Below, one piece after another: positions 18,397 through 27,016 of a stretch of DNA of 64,000 nt. Position numbers and translations under genes: made by a program. The notes under the pieces were generated by a model, which saw only the letters and a program-made list of their open reading frames with translations, was not told where the DNA came from and made no database searches. Source of the DNA: Hyphomicrobiales bacterium (GTDB taxonomy: Bacteria; Pseudomonadota; Alphaproteobacteria; Rhizobiales; Rhizobiaceae). The stretch is taken from contig UCII01000029.1 in the NCBI GenBank assembly GCA_900472485.1, positions 1-64,000 on the forward strand. Reading direction: 5' to 3'. How positions within the stretch are numbered: the first letter of the stretch is position 1; each line of letters opens with the position of its first letter.

Positions 18397-19902
18397 TTAC
18401 TCCTCTTCGATGCCGAGCTTGGCCTTGACCAGCGCCTGGACGGCCTGCGGGTTGGCCTTGCCGCCCGTCGACTTCATCACCTGGCCGACGAACCAGCCGG
18501 CAAGCGTCGGCTTGGCCTTGACCTTGGCGACCTGATCCGGGTTGGCGGCGATGATCTCGTCGACGGCCTTTTCGATGGCGCCGGTGTCGGTGACCTGCTT
18601 CATGCCGCGCGCCTCGACGATCTCGGCGGGATCGCCACCTTCGTTGAGCACGATTTCGAACAAATCCTTGGCGATCTTGCCGGATATGGTTTCGGCCTTG
18701 ATGAGATCGATGATCGCGCCGAGCTGGGCGGGCGAAACCGGAGTCTCTTCAATGTCTTTGCCGGTTCTGTTCAGAGCGCCCAGCAAGTCGTTGATGACCC
18801 AGTTGGCCGCCATCTTGCCATCGCGGCCGGCAGCAACCGCCTCGAAATAATCGGCGATCGCCTTTTCCGAAACCAGAACGGAGGCGTCATAGATCGACAG
18901 ACCGAGTTCGCGGACGAAACGCTCCTTCTTGTCGTCGGGCAGTTCCGGCAGATGCTCGGCAAGCTCAGCAACGAAAGCGTCGTCGAATTCGAGCGGCAGC
19001 AGATCTGGATCGGGGAAATAGCGGTAGTCATGCGCATCTTCCTTGGTGCGCAGAGACCGCGTCTCGCCCTTGTTCGGATCGAACAGGCGGGTTTCCTGAT
19101 CGATGGTGCCGCCGTCTTCCAGAATGCCGATCTGCCGGCGCGCTTCATATTCGATCGCCTGACCGATGAAGCGGATGGAGTTGACGTTCTTGATCTCGCA
19201 GCGCGTGCCGAATTCGCCGCCCGGACGGCGGACCGAGACGTTGACGTCGGCGCGCATAGAGCCTTCGTCCATGTTGCCATCGCAGGTGCCGAGATAGCGC
19301 ACGATCGAGCGCAGCTTGGTCATATAGGCCTTGGCCTCGTCGGACGACCGGATATCCGGCTTCGATACGATTTCCATCAGCGCGACGCCGGAGCGGTTAA
19401 GATCGACGTAGGACATGGTGGCGTGCTGATCGTGCATCGACTTGCCGGCATCCTGTTCCAGATGCAGGCGCTCGATGCCGATCTCGATATCCTCGAACTG
19501 GCCCTGACGATCCGGGCCGAGCGAGATCACGATCTTGCCCTCGCCGACGATCGGGTCCTTGAACTGCGAAATCTGATAGCCCTGCGGCAGGTCGGGATAG
19601 AAATAGTTCTTGCGGTCGAAGATCGAACGCTTGTTGATCTGCGCCTTCAGGCCGAGACCGGTGCGCACGGCCTGTTTGACGCATTCCTCGTTGATAACAG
19701 GCAGCATGCCGGGCATGGCAGCATCGACGAGCGACACGTTGGAATTCTGAGGACTGCCGAACTCCGTCGAGGCACCGGAGAAGAGCTTGGACTTGCTCAG
19801 CACCTGGGCGTGGACTTCCATCCCGATAACGACTTCCCAATCACCGGTGGCACCGGGAATGAAGCGTTTCGGATCAGGCGTACGGACGTCGACAATGGTC
19901 AT
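18397..19902 (-). CDS. gatB: Aspartyl/glutamyl-tRNA amidotransferase subunit B
   Basis: GatB is the tRNA-binding and kinase subunit of the GatCAB complex, which converts Glu-tRNA(Gln) or Asp-tRNA(Asn) to the amidated form. It has 501 residues. The N-terminal cradle domain begins WEVVIGMEVHAQVLSKSKLFSG, includes YFYPDLPQGYQISQF, and is followed by a helical domain and the C-terminal YqeY-like tail ending FVGQVMKSTGGKANPQAV. ATG 19902 fits the homology start. Its partners gatA and gatC lie about 3.4 kb upstream on the same strand, separated by a GNAT gene, yjhX and a DUF4139 gene. Confidence 0.96.
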   Translation of the reverse strand: MTIVDVRTPDPKRFIPGATGDWEVVIGMEVHAQVLSKSKLFSGASTEFGSPQNSNVSLVDAAMPGMLPVINEECVKQAVRTGLGLKAQINKRSIFDRKNYFYPDLPQGYQISQFKDPIVGEGKIVISLGPDRQGQFEDIEIGIERLHLEQDAGKSMHDQHATMSYVDLNRSGVALMEIVSKPDIRSSDEAKAYMTKLRSIVRYLGTCDGNMDEGSMRADVNVSVRRPGGEFGTRCEIKNVNSIRFIGQAIEYEARRQIGILEDGGTIDQETRLFDPNKGETRSLRTKEDAHDYRYFPDPDLLPLEFDDAFVAELAEHLPELPDDKKERFVRELGLSIYDASVLVSEKAIADYFEAVAAGRDGKMAANWVINDLLGALNRTGKDIEETPVSPAQLGAIIDLIKAETISGKIAKDLFEIVLNEGGDPAEIVEARGMKQVTDTGAIEKAVDEIIAANPDQVAKVKAKPTLAGWFVGQVMKSTGGKANPQAVQALVKAKLGIEEE

Positions 19903-19988
19903 AGGAAGCTCTTGTATAATGCTGTTTTCTGCTTTGGTGAGGTAGAGCAATTGGCGAGGCGGCGCAAGGCTTTCGGCGTCGGCGCTTG

Positions 19989-20498
19989 CTATATGCCAGG
20001 GCCATAGGCGCCGTCGCTGTCATCGATCAACGATTTCGAAAGCCCGACCGTCGGCACGTCGCTGTCGAGCTTGGGGGAATAGACGATCGACAGCCAGCGG
20101 ATTTCGTAGCCGCGTGCCCTGAAGAAGGCGATGGCATCGGTGTTGCCCGCATGGCTCTGCAGCGAAACCTTCTCCAGCCCCTGCCCGCGAACATCTGCTT
20201 CGATCCGCGCCAGAAGCGCCGAGCCGAGGCCGCGTCTGACGAAATCCGGATCAATCCAGAAATCGGAAATCGCCTCGTCCAGCGCCTCGCGTGCCGCCCA
20301 TCCCACAGCCTCGCCATTCAACTCTATCACAGTGATCGTCAGCCATAGATTGCGGGTGAAATTTTCAAAGGCTTCGCTGGCGCTTTCCAGCAGCTCGCCC
20401 GTGCCGCCGATGGCACCCATGGCCCGCTGCCAGGAGCGCAGGCCGATGCTCGCCAATACTGCCGTTTCACCTTCATGGGCATTGCGAATGTGGATCAT
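19989..20498 (-). CDS. GNAT-family N-acetyltransferase next to yjhX
   Basis: This is a 169-residue acetyltransferase. Motif A reads DPDFVRRGLGSALLARIEADV (about 82-102), and the C-terminal part is GNTDAIAFFRARGYEI. It is divergent from the YjhX-type gene, with 300 bases between the starts. In E. coli the YjhX (TopAI) toxin is paired with the GNAT-family protein YjhQ, so this could be a rearranged partner; that is an inference from neighbourhood only. It lies 86 bases upstream of gatB on the same strand. Confidence 0.82.
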   Translation of the reverse strand: MIHIRNAHEGETAVLASIGLRSWQRAMGAIGGTGELLESASEAFENFTRNLWLTITVIELNGEAVGWAAREALDEAISDFWIDPDFVRRGLGSALLARIEADVRGQGLEKVSLQSHAGNTDAIAFFRARGYEIRWLSIVYSPKLDSDVPTVGLSKSLIDDSDGAYGPGI

Positions 20499-20601
20499 CT
20501 GGCCCCCGCCATTTGGAGACAGTAAAGCACCCGCGAAAGGCTTTTGCCAGCGGCGAGATTCATCATTTTAGCTAATGGTAAAAGGCGAAGCCGGGTTGAA
20601 G

Positions 20602-20630
20602 CTTGACTGTGGAGCGCAACCTGTTTTAGA
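20602..20630 (+). promoter_or_regulatory. Probable promoter for the yjhX-type gene
   Basis: A perfect rhizobial -35 box CTTGAC (20602-20607) is followed after 17 bases by TTTAGA (20625-20630) as a weak -10. It points towards the YjhX-type gene about 170 bases downstream. The leader carries the hairpin described next. The remainder of the 300-base gap holds nothing else recognisable. Confidence 0.4.
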
Positions 20631-20721
20631 GAGACGCATCAATGGAGTTTTGATGTCCACCTTTTGTCAGTGCCGGTAAAGGCCTCGCTCGCAAGTTCTC
20701 TTGCGTGCCAGGCCTGAAAAA

Positions 20722-20753
20722 CGAAGCCCCGACTTCCCTTGAGGGAAGCTTCG
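20722..20753 (+). promoter_or_regulatory. Competing hairpins in the leader of the yjhX-type gene
   Basis: CTTCCC-TTGA-GGGAAG (20733-20748) is a perfect hairpin. Its 3' end overlaps GCTTCG (20748-20753), which can instead pair with CGAAGC (20722-20727). The two pairings compete for the base at 20748. It lies 45 bases upstream of the start codon, so a control role is possible but unproven. The sequence after it is not a clean T run. Confidence 0.35.
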
Positions 20754-20798
20754 GATCGTTTTGTTGCGCCCTTTGGCGCATTACGGATTATGACTCCA

Positions 20799-21056
20799 AT
20801 GGACATTTCCCGCGCGGAACAGCGCATTCTCCACCTGCTCGCTCAGGGCGGGCGCATCGAACTCGAACGTAGCGATAACAAGAAGATCGAGACCATCTAT
20901 TGCTTTACGCGAGACGGCTGGGTCTACCCTGATTTCGACCTCGACCTCTTCCGACGGCTGAAGCGCCTCAAGGCGATAAAATCCACCGACGGCCATCCCT
21001 ATCGCATCAGCGAAAAAGGATTGCGGCTGGTGAGGGCGCAGTTGAACAATCGATAG
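20799..21056 (+). CDS. YjhX-family (UPF0386) small protein, TopAI-like toxin
   Basis: This 85-residue protein aligns along its whole length with E. coli YjhX: the start MDISRAEQRILHLLAQGGRI, the middle CFTRDGWVYPDFDLDLFRRLK, and the end STDGHPYRISEKGLRLVRAQ followed by LNNR. E. coli YjhX (TopAI) was described as an inhibitor of topoisomerase I, neutralised by the GNAT-like YjhQ. ATG 20799 gives the family length; an ATG 9 bases earlier is also possible. Whether this homologue is toxic is unknown. The neighbouring divergent gene is a GNAT. A hairpin terminator follows. Confidence 0.85.
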   Translation: MDISRAEQRILHLLAQGGRIELERSDNKKIETIYCFTRDGWVYPDFDLDLFRRLKRLKAIKSTDGHPYRISEKGLRLVRAQLNNR

Positions 21057-21065
21057 AATAGGCCT

Positions 21066-21092
21066 GAGAGCCGCCCCTATCGGGCGGCTCTC
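21066..21092. terminator. Hairpin terminator between convergent genes
   Basis: GAGAGCCGCCC (21066-21076) and GGGCGGCTCTC (21082-21092) form a perfect 11-bp stem around CTATC. It lies between the ends of the YjhX-type gene (plus) and the DUF4139 gene (minus) and could serve both. There is no long T run on either strand, so termination may be partial. Confidence 0.6.
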
Positions 21093-21116
21093 GCGATTGA
21101 TGTGAGGGCGCGGCGA

Positions 21117-23120
21117 TCAGAATGTCCTGATGATGTCAGTCACATGGTCGTCGCGACGATCGCTTTCCTGCTGCACCGTATCGCGCCTTTCGTTCATGGC
21201 GGCGATTTGATCCTCGCTATCCGCCAGAGCCTTCAAATAGCGTTTCTTCAGATCGCTGTTGTCAGGCACGGCGCCGAGATTGCGCCTTATCCTCTCCTGC
21301 TCATTGACGGTTTTCTCGATCTCGCTATCGAGGCTCGCCAGTTCGTTCTGGATCGCGACCTGCCTTTTGCGCGCGTCTGCAAGATTGGCGAGCTTGTCGG
21401 TCAGAGCCTTGTCATGGGTCGAGGCCGACCACCCGAGCAGCATGTCCGGATCGGTATCGACCAGAGCGTAACTGTTGCTCTGAAGCTGCTCGTCGACCGC
21501 CGTCAGCACTTTCTCGGTGCCTGCCGGCACGACCGCCTTGAGCCGCTGATGCGTTGCCGTCTTGCCGAAGCCTTCAGCCGACGAGAACGACCAGCCGTCC
21601 CTAATCGGATGCTCGATGACAACAGTCCGTTCGCCGTCCAGCGCGCCCGATACGGTGTATGTCGTCGTCTGCCGATATTTGACGGTGGCATTCATCACGC
21701 CGTCGGCAACTTTCAGCGAGGCAATCTCCTCCGTCGGCGTCTGCTGCTCGCTGATCGTTACCTTACGATCGGTCGCGAAGCTGGCGAGGCGCGTGTCGTC
21801 CTTCGGCAGCGCCGATAGCTGAGAATCGCCAATGTAGCCCGTCTTGCCGTCATAGAGCGTCAGAATCCCCGCCGGCATACTGACCCCCGTACTATTCTTG
21901 AGCATCACGGCGGCGATGGGATTACGATAGGCACTGCCGGCCCGATACATGTCCACCATGTCGGCTTCCACATCCGCATCCATGATCGGCACCGATAGCG
22001 TATCACCATTGGCCAGATCGTAGGTGCCGGGAAGCTCAAAAGTGGCAGAGATATCGCTTTCGGTCGCAGTGGTGGGATCGACTGTAGCCATTTGCATGGG
22101 TGTAGCCGGCTTTTCCAGCTCGTCAGCCGTGTCTGCCGCTGCCTTCCTACTGACGCCGCCCATCATCGCTTTTGCGGGTGCGGGTGCCGCTCGTTCCTCG
22201 AAATTCGCCGGCAAGCGCTGTCGGTTGGACAGGTCTCCGCTATCCGCATCAGGGACATTGTTCGACGCCGTGTTGACAGGCACCTCCTGCCGCTCTTTCC
22301 AATAGAGTTGATGCAGTCCCTGCTTCAGCGTCACCGGCTCGGCAGACGTCAGCGTCAGCTTCACGCCCTTCCAATCCTCGCCGCTGGCATTTTCCAGCAC
22401 CGTCCATGCCTGCAGACGCGCCTTGTCATTTCCCTCGAAGACGACCTTGTAGGCGGTTTTCCAGATCGGCGACGGGACGACATAGGTCAGGCCGATATCG
22501 CCGCTGTTCTTCACGCCGTTCACCTTGATATCGATGGCGCGGGTGCGATCGTTCTTGCCGCGGGCAATGGCTGCCGCCGCCTTGCCGAGCTTTGCCCGCA
22601 TGTCGGGATCGTCAAGCCGGACGGACGCATCCTCGCCGAGCGCCAGCGTCTCGACCGCGCCATCCTTGTCGATGACGGTCAACAAGGGCACCGTCGTTTT
22701 CTCGTCGACCTTCCTCGTCTCGATGCCGAGAATGTTTCCCTCAACAGTCTTGCCGCCGCTGGTGACCGCCACCTTGCCGCCCTGCAGCGATGTCAGAAGC
22801 GACGGCACGGATGAGAGCGCTTCCAGACTGAACGGCGGGCCCTTGAAGGTTTCCTGCAACGGCCGCGGCCCGGCCAGCGACATGCCGGCCACCGAACCAG
22901 CGGACCCGTTGACCACGAGGCTCTTCAGGATGTCGTCGACCTGATCAAGGGGAACCTCGATCCGGATCACGCCGTCAGTATTGATATCGGCCGATCTGGA
23001 AACCTGGGCCAGGCCGCCCGAAGACAGGATAATGGATCGAATGGCCCCATTGTCGGCCGCCAGCGCAATCGCTGGAGATGACACGCTGAGGAGCAGGATC
23101 GTCGTGACTTGCTTGAGCAT
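21117..23120 (-). CDS. DUF4139 domain exported protein
   Basis: This 667-residue exported protein begins with a signal peptide (MLKQVTTILLLSVSSPAIALA). A beta-rich N-terminal region follows, then a DUF4139-type core with GLTYVVPSPIWKTAYKVVFE near 220 and the conserved strand LQAWTVLENASGEDWKGVKL. A low-complexity Ala/Pro segment (about 310-355) separates it from the C-terminal half, which ends in a coiled-coil-like stretch (about 590-655, repeated heptads around LASLDSEIEKTVNEQERIRR). ATG 23120 has GGAAGG upstream. Function unknown; related proteins are often annotated mucoidy-inhibitor-like. It splits gatB from gatCA. Confidence 0.8.
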   Translation of the reverse strand: MLKQVTTILLLSVSSPAIALAADNGAIRSIILSSGGLAQVSRSADINTDGVIRIEVPLDQVDDILKSLVVNGSAGSVAGMSLAGPRPLQETFKGPPFSLEALSSVPSLLTSLQGGKVAVTSGGKTVEGNILGIETRKVDEKTTVPLLTVIDKDGAVETLALGEDASVRLDDPDMRAKLGKAAAAIARGKNDRTRAIDIKVNGVKNSGDIGLTYVVPSPIWKTAYKVVFEGNDKARLQAWTVLENASGEDWKGVKLTLTSAEPVTLKQGLHQLYWKERQEVPVNTASNNVPDADSGDLSNRQRLPANFEERAAPAPAKAMMGGVSRKAAADTADELEKPATPMQMATVDPTTATESDISATFELPGTYDLANGDTLSVPIMDADVEADMVDMYRAGSAYRNPIAAVMLKNSTGVSMPAGILTLYDGKTGYIGDSQLSALPKDDTRLASFATDRKVTISEQQTPTEEIASLKVADGVMNATVKYRQTTTYTVSGALDGERTVVIEHPIRDGWSFSSAEGFGKTATHQRLKAVVPAGTEKVLTAVDEQLQSNSYALVDTDPDMLLGWSASTHDKALTDKLANLADARKRQVAIQNELASLDSEIEKTVNEQERIRRNLGAVPDNSDLKKRYLKALADSEDQIAAMNERRDTVQQESDRRDDHVTDIIRTF

Positions 23121-23231
23121 GAAGAGACCTTCCGATTCGGTTGCAGAGGACGAGACCAAGCGGCTCTCTGCAATTTATGATCGTATTTCGGTCCAAAATG
23201 TGATGGCGCGCGGGCGGAATATTGGCACATG

Positions 23232-23268
23232 AAAAAGGGCCGTCCGGATTTCCGGACGACCCCTTTTT
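23232..23268 (-). terminator. Intrinsic terminator downstream of gatA
   Basis: The core stem GTCCGG/CCGGAC (23242-23247 with 23252-23257) has an ATTT loop. It is flanked by AAAAAGGG on one side and CCCCTTTTT on the other, so it is A/T-balanced and works in both directions. It lies about 70 bases after the gatA stop on the minus strand and before the divergently placed leader of the DUF4139 gene. Confidence 0.8.
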
Positions 23269-23336
23269 CTATTGGCTTTAAACTCCGCGAAACTTGACGA
23301 GATCGTTCATCAAGCTGCTCGTGCCGTTGTAGGTGC

Positions 23337-24818
23337 CTACCACCACTTCGCCGGCGTGAACTTGCCGGCCGCCTGCTCGATGACGTGAGCGGTCTTGAAG
23401 AGGGTTTCTTCTTCAAACGGCTTGCCGATGAGCTGCAGGCCGAGCGGCAGGCCCTTCGGGTCGAGGCCCGCGGGAACGGCGATTCCGGGCAGGCCGGCCA
23501 TGTTGACGGTCACCGTGAAAATGTCGTTCAGGTACATTTTCACCGGATCGGAAGCGAGATTTTCGTCGGCAATGCCGAAGGCCGAGGATGGGGTGGCGGG
23601 CGTGAGGATCGCGTCGACGCCGGCGTTGAAGGCCAGCTCGAAGTCGCGCTTGATCAGCGTGCGAACCTTCTGGGCGCGCAGGTAATAGGCGTCGTAATAG
23701 CCGGCCGACAGAACATAGGTGCCGATCATGATGCGGCGCTTCACTTCCTGACCGAAACCGGCAGCGCGCGTCTTTTCATACATGTCGACGATGTCCTTGC
23801 CGTCGACGCGCAGGCCGTAGCGGACGCCGTCATAGCGGGCGAGGTTCGAGGATGCCTCGGCGGGGGCGACGATGTAGTAGGCCGGCAGCGCATATTTCGT
23901 GTGCGGCAGGGAGATGTTGACGATCTCGGCACCGGCGTCCTTCAGCCAAGCGATGCCCTGCTGCCAGAGCGTCTCGATCTCTTCCGGCATGCCATCGACG
24001 CGATATTCGTTCGGGATGCCGATCTTCATGCCCTTCAGCGACTGGCCGAGCGCGGCTTCGTAGTCCGGCACCGGCAGATCGACCGAGGTCGTATCCTTGG
24101 CATCGACGCTTGCCATCGACTTCAGAAGGATGGCGGCATCGCGCACGTCGCGGGCGATCGGACCGGCCTGGTCGAGCGACGAGGCGAAGGCGACGATGCC
24201 CCAGCGCGAGCAGCGGCCATAGGTCGGCTTGATGCCGACAGTGCCGGTGAAGGCAGCGGGCTGACGGATGGAGCCGCCGGTATCGGTGGCTGTCGCGCCG
24301 GCGCAGAGATGTGCGGCAACGGCTGCGGCCGAACCGCCAGACGAGCCGCCGGGAACGAGCTGCTGGTTCGAACCCTTGGCGCGCCAGGGGTTGATCACCG
24401 GGCCGTAGTAGGAGCTTTCGTTGGAAGAGCCCATGGCGAACTCGTCCATGTTGAGCTTGCCCAGCATGACGGCGCCGTCATTCCAGAGGTTCTGCGTAAC
24501 GGTCGATTCATAGTGCGGCTCGAAACCGTCCAGGATGTGGCTGCAGGCCTGTGTATGAATGCCTTCCGTGCCGAACAGGTCCTTGATGCCGAGAGGAATG
24601 CCTTCCAGCGCACCGGCTTTGCCTTCCGCAAGGCGGGTATCCGACACCTTGGCCATTGCCAGCGCCTTTTGCGGCGTCACCTTCACATAGGCATTGAGCT
24701 GAGCATTGGCAGCCTCGATCGCCGAGATATAGGCCTCGGTCAGTTCGGTGGCGGTAATCTCCTTGGCGCGCAGCTTGTCGCGGGCTTCGGCAATGGTCAG
24801 GCTGGTCAGTTCGCTCAT
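23337..24818 (-). CDS. gatA: Aspartyl/glutamyl-tRNA amidotransferase subunit A
   Basis: GatA is the amidase that frees ammonia from glutamine for the GatCAB complex. It has 493 residues from ATG 24818. The Ser-cisSer-Lys catalytic triad is visible: Lys in GIPLGIKDLFGTEG near residue 78, and the serines in VPGGSSGGSAAAVAAHL near 153-177. The C terminus KFTPAKWW is typical of the family. A longer frame to 24929 has no family similarity. gatC precedes it by 58 bases, and an intrinsic terminator follows. Confidence 0.97.
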   Translation of the reverse strand: MSELTSLTIAEARDKLRAKEITATELTEAYISAIEAANAQLNAYVKVTPQKALAMAKVSDTRLAEGKAGALEGIPLGIKDLFGTEGIHTQACSHILDGFEPHYESTVTQNLWNDGAVMLGKLNMDEFAMGSSNESSYYGPVINPWRAKGSNQQLVPGGSSGGSAAAVAAHLCAGATATDTGGSIRQPAAFTGTVGIKPTYGRCSRWGIVAFASSLDQAGPIARDVRDAAILLKSMASVDAKDTTSVDLPVPDYEAALGQSLKGMKIGIPNEYRVDGMPEEIETLWQQGIAWLKDAGAEIVNISLPHTKYALPAYYIVAPAEASSNLARYDGVRYGLRVDGKDIVDMYEKTRAAGFGQEVKRRIMIGTYVLSAGYYDAYYLRAQKVRTLIKRDFELAFNAGVDAILTPATPSSAFGIADENLASDPVKMYLNDIFTVTVNMAGLPGIAVPAGLDPKGLPLGLQLIGKPFEEETLFKTAHVIEQAAGKFTPAKWW

Positions 24819-24876
24819 TTTGTTTCGCTTCAGATCTGGAATTGGGCAACGGGTCGGAAAAGGCTCGAAGGAACCG

Positions 24877-25164
24877 TTATTCGACGACTTTGGGCACCAG
24901 GAAGAAATTCTGATCGGTATTCGGCGCATTGGCGACGATGTCGGCAGCCTTGTTGCCGTCCGTTACTTCGTCGGTGCGCTTCTTCATCGCCATCGGCGTG
25001 ACGGAGGTCATGGCCTCGACGCCATCGACATTCACTTCGGAGAGCTGCTCGACGAAGCCCAGAATGCCGTTCAGCTCGCCCATCATCCGCTGCGCTTCGT
25101 CTTCATTGACGGCGATGCGGGCGAGATGGGCGACGCGTTTGACAGTAGCGAGATCGACGGACAT
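24877..25164 (-). CDS. gatC: Aspartyl/glutamyl-tRNA amidotransferase subunit C
   Basis: GatC is a 95-residue protein that wraps GatA and GatB and stabilises the complex. The family pattern is clear: VDLATVKRVAHLARIAVNEDEAQRM at the N terminus, FVEQLSEVNVDGVEAM, and the TDEVTDGNKAADIVANAPNTD..FFLVPKVVE ending. It is the first gene of gatC-gatA. Confidence 0.96.
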   Translation of the reverse strand: MSVDLATVKRVAHLARIAVNEDEAQRMMGELNGILGFVEQLSEVNVDGVEAMTSVTPMAMKKRTDEVTDGNKAADIVANAPNTDQNFFLVPKVVE

Positions 25165-25251
25165 GGCATTCTCCGGATAGCAAGATTATCCACCAAAAGT
25201 GGATTTGCTTCACGCTATAAAGGCCATGCCCGCCATACGCAACGGGTATCG

Positions 25252-25962
25252 TCAGGCAGAAACGCTCTCACCCGCCTTCGGTGCGGCAACTGCAGTCTTG
25301 GAACCTTCCATGCCGGCGATGAACTTTTCCGGCGTCTGGTCGATGATCGGGAAAGTGCCGTAATGGCAGGGAATGGCGGTCTTGAAGTTGAAGAAGCGCT
25401 GGCAGGCGAGCGCCGCCACCGCACCGCCCATGGTGAAGCGGTCACCAACTGGCAGGATGCCGATATCGGGCTGATGCAGTTCGTTGATGAGGGCCATATC
25501 CGAGAAGATGTCGGTATCGCCCATATGGAACAGCGTCGGCTCGTCATCGAAATGCAGCATCAGGCCATTCGGATTGCCGAGCGCGTGGGAAACGCCGTCT
25601 TCGGTGATCTGGGCGGAGGAATGCAGCGCATTGGTAAAGGTGGCCGAGAAGCCGCCGAGGCCGACTGTGCCGCCGGTATTGCCCATTTCCAGCTTATCGA
25701 CGCCCTTGGTGCCGAGCCAGGAGGCGAGGTCGGCATTGGCGAGAACGACCGCGCCAGTATCCTTGGCGATCTGAACCGCATCGCCGACGTGGTCGGCATG
25801 GCCGTGCGTCAGCAGGATATGGGTGACGCCTTGCGCAACGTCCTTGATGTTGAGACCGGCGGCCGCAAAGGAGGAATTGTAAGACAGAAATGGATCGATC
25901 AGTATTTTTGCCTTGGCCGTTTCAATGCGAAAAGCGGAGTGGCCGAGCCAGGTGATCTTCAT
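25252..25962 (-). CDS. UPF0173 metal-dependent hydrolase
   Basis: This 236-residue metallo-beta-lactamase-fold hydrolase has the metal-binding motif LLTHGHADHVGDAV near residues 50-63. It also shows the typical beginning MKITWLGHSAFRIETAKAKILIDPF and the distal motifs LFHMGDTDIFSDM and PCHYGTFPIID. ATG 25962 is preceded by AAGGAG, which decides against a longer frame to 26031. The substrate of this conserved family is not established. It is divergent from ruvX. Confidence 0.88.
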   Translation of the reverse strand: MKITWLGHSAFRIETAKAKILIDPFLSYNSSFAAAGLNIKDVAQGVTHILLTHGHADHVGDAVQIAKDTGAVVLANADLASWLGTKGVDKLEMGNTGGTVGLGGFSATFTNALHSSAQITEDGVSHALGNPNGLMLHFDDEPTLFHMGDTDIFSDMALINELHQPDIGILPVGDRFTMGGAVAALACQRFFNFKTAIPCHYGTFPIIDQTPEKFIAGMEGSKTAVAAPKAGESVSA

Positions 25963-26064
25963 TGGATTTCTCCTTATGACTTGATTTGAAATGGTAGGCT
26001 GGTGTCTAGGAGATATCTCAAACCGCAACAAAGAAAAGCGGTTAGGACTTCAATTTGTTTTGAC

Positions 26065-26082
26065 AGGAGCATGACCCTGATG
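26065..26082 (+). promoter_or_regulatory. Ribosome binding site deciding the ruvX start
   Basis: The AGGAG at 26065-26069 ends 1 base before an ATG at 26071 but 10 bases before a second in-frame ATG at 26080. The second spacing is workable and the first is too short, so 26080 is the likely start codon. Confidence 0.6.
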
Positions 26083-26577
26083 ACGACGCTGACCATCGAA
26101 GATCTAGCCGTGATGCTCCTGCCCGGCCAGCCGATCGCCGGTCTCGACCTCGGCACGAAGACGATCGGGTTGGCCATGTCGGATCTCGGGCGGCGTTTTG
26201 CCACGCCTCGCCCCGTCATCAAGCGCGTGAAATTCACTCAGGATGCAGAAACATTGCTCGCTTTCGCGGAGAAGGAAAAGGTCGCGGCCTTCGTCATAGG
26301 GCTCCCAATGAATATGGATGGCTCTGCCGGACTGCGCGTGCAGGCAACGCGCGCCTTCGTGCGCAGCATGTCGGAAAAGACTGCCCTGCCCTTCGTCTTC
26401 TGGGATGAGCGACTTTCGACCGTTGCGGCCGAGCGGGCACTGCTGGAAATGGACGTCTCGCGTGCCAAGCGCGCCGAGCGCATCGACTCGGCGGCGGCAA
26501 GCTTCATTCTTCAGGGAGCATTGGACAGGTTGTCGGCGCTCGGCAGGGCCGCCTTGCTCAATCCAGACGCCTCCTGA
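26080..26577 (+). CDS. ruvX: Putative Holliday junction resolvase RuvX (YqgF)
   Basis: This 165-residue RNase H-fold protein has the N-terminal GLDLGTKTIGLAMSD with the first acidic residue, the VIGLPMNMDGSAG loop, FWDERLSTVAAERAL, and RAERIDSAAASFILQ. The family is implicated in rRNA 5'-end maturation and Holliday junction cleavage. Its 3' end overlaps the convergent DUF6105-like gene by 67 bases. The start is set by the ribosome binding site at 26065. Confidence 0.9.
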   Translation: MTTLTIEDLAVMLLPGQPIAGLDLGTKTIGLAMSDLGRRFATPRPVIKRVKFTQDAETLLAFAEKEKVAAFVIGLPMNMDGSAGLRVQATRAFVRSMSEKTALPFVFWDERLSTVAAERALLEMDVSRAKRAERIDSAAASFILQGALDRLSALGRAALLNPDAS

Positions 26578-26846
26578 CGGCGTTTCCACCATCCGATGAT
26601 GGCCGCCCGACGACGAAAGCCATAGATTGCAAAGACCAGCAGGCTGTCGAAAGCGATGGCGCGCGCCACAAGCGGCGGGATGGTTTCCGGCGGGATGCCG
26701 AGAACGTTACCGTAGATATCGAACACCAGATCGTGCATCTGCCGCGTCAGCATGAAGATGCCGAAGCTCATGTCGTAATACGATAGATAATACCATGCCC
26801 CGAGGAACGAGACAGGGGCAGCCCAGCAAATCAACAACCACTTCAT
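26511..26846 (-). CDS. Small membrane protein, DUF6105-like
   Basis: This 111-residue protein has a hydrophobic N-terminal helix (about residues 3-24, with WAAPVSFLGAWYYLSYYDM) and a second membrane segment (about 62-80), ending in a basic cytoplasmic tail. It resembles the rhizobial DUF6105 family from memory, with no known function. Its ATG overlaps the TGA of the preceding small ORF (ATGA), a sign of translational coupling. Its 3' end overlaps ruvX on the other strand by 67 bases, so convergent transcripts would pair. Confidence 0.7.
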   Translation of the reverse strand: MKWLLICWAAPVSFLGAWYYLSYYDMSFGIFMLTRQMHDLVFDIYGNVLGIPPETIPPLVARAIAFDSLLVFAIYGFRRRAAIIGWWKRRQEASGLSKAALPSADNLSNAP

Positions 26847-27016
26847 GCGGTACCTCTTCGACGCTGAAATTGCGTCGTGCCAGCCGAAAGGACAAACCAG
26901 TTCGACAGCGCCATAGCGCTCAACACCATTGTCGGCAGCGTGATATCTAGTGCGAGCACGGCAAAGAACATCACCGCCGTAACGAGAAACACTAATTTAG
27001 CGGGTTTTAACCCCAT
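26843..27016 (-). CDS. Short membrane protein coupled to the DUF6105-like gene
   Basis: This is a 57-codon ORF too short for most gene callers. It starts MGLKPAKLVFLVTAVMFFAV and has two hydrophobic stretches (about residues 8-24 and 27-46) before a basic end, QFQRRRGTA. Its TGA overlaps the ATG of the next gene in the order ATGA, and codon use is normal for the genome. Upstream lie three GTTAAC hexamers. I do not recognise the family. Confidence 0.6.
   Translation of the reverse strand: MGLKPAKLVFLVTAVMFFAVLALDITLPTMVLSAMALSNWFVLSAGTTQFQRRRGTA

Noticed and set aside
17983..20007. A 674-codon open frame antisense to gatB and a GNAT gene
   Set aside because: Shadow of clearly conserved genes, no motif of its own.
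24361..24385. GGTTCGAACCC, like a tRNA T-loop
   Set aside because: It lies inside gatA and no acceptor or anticodon stem fits around it.
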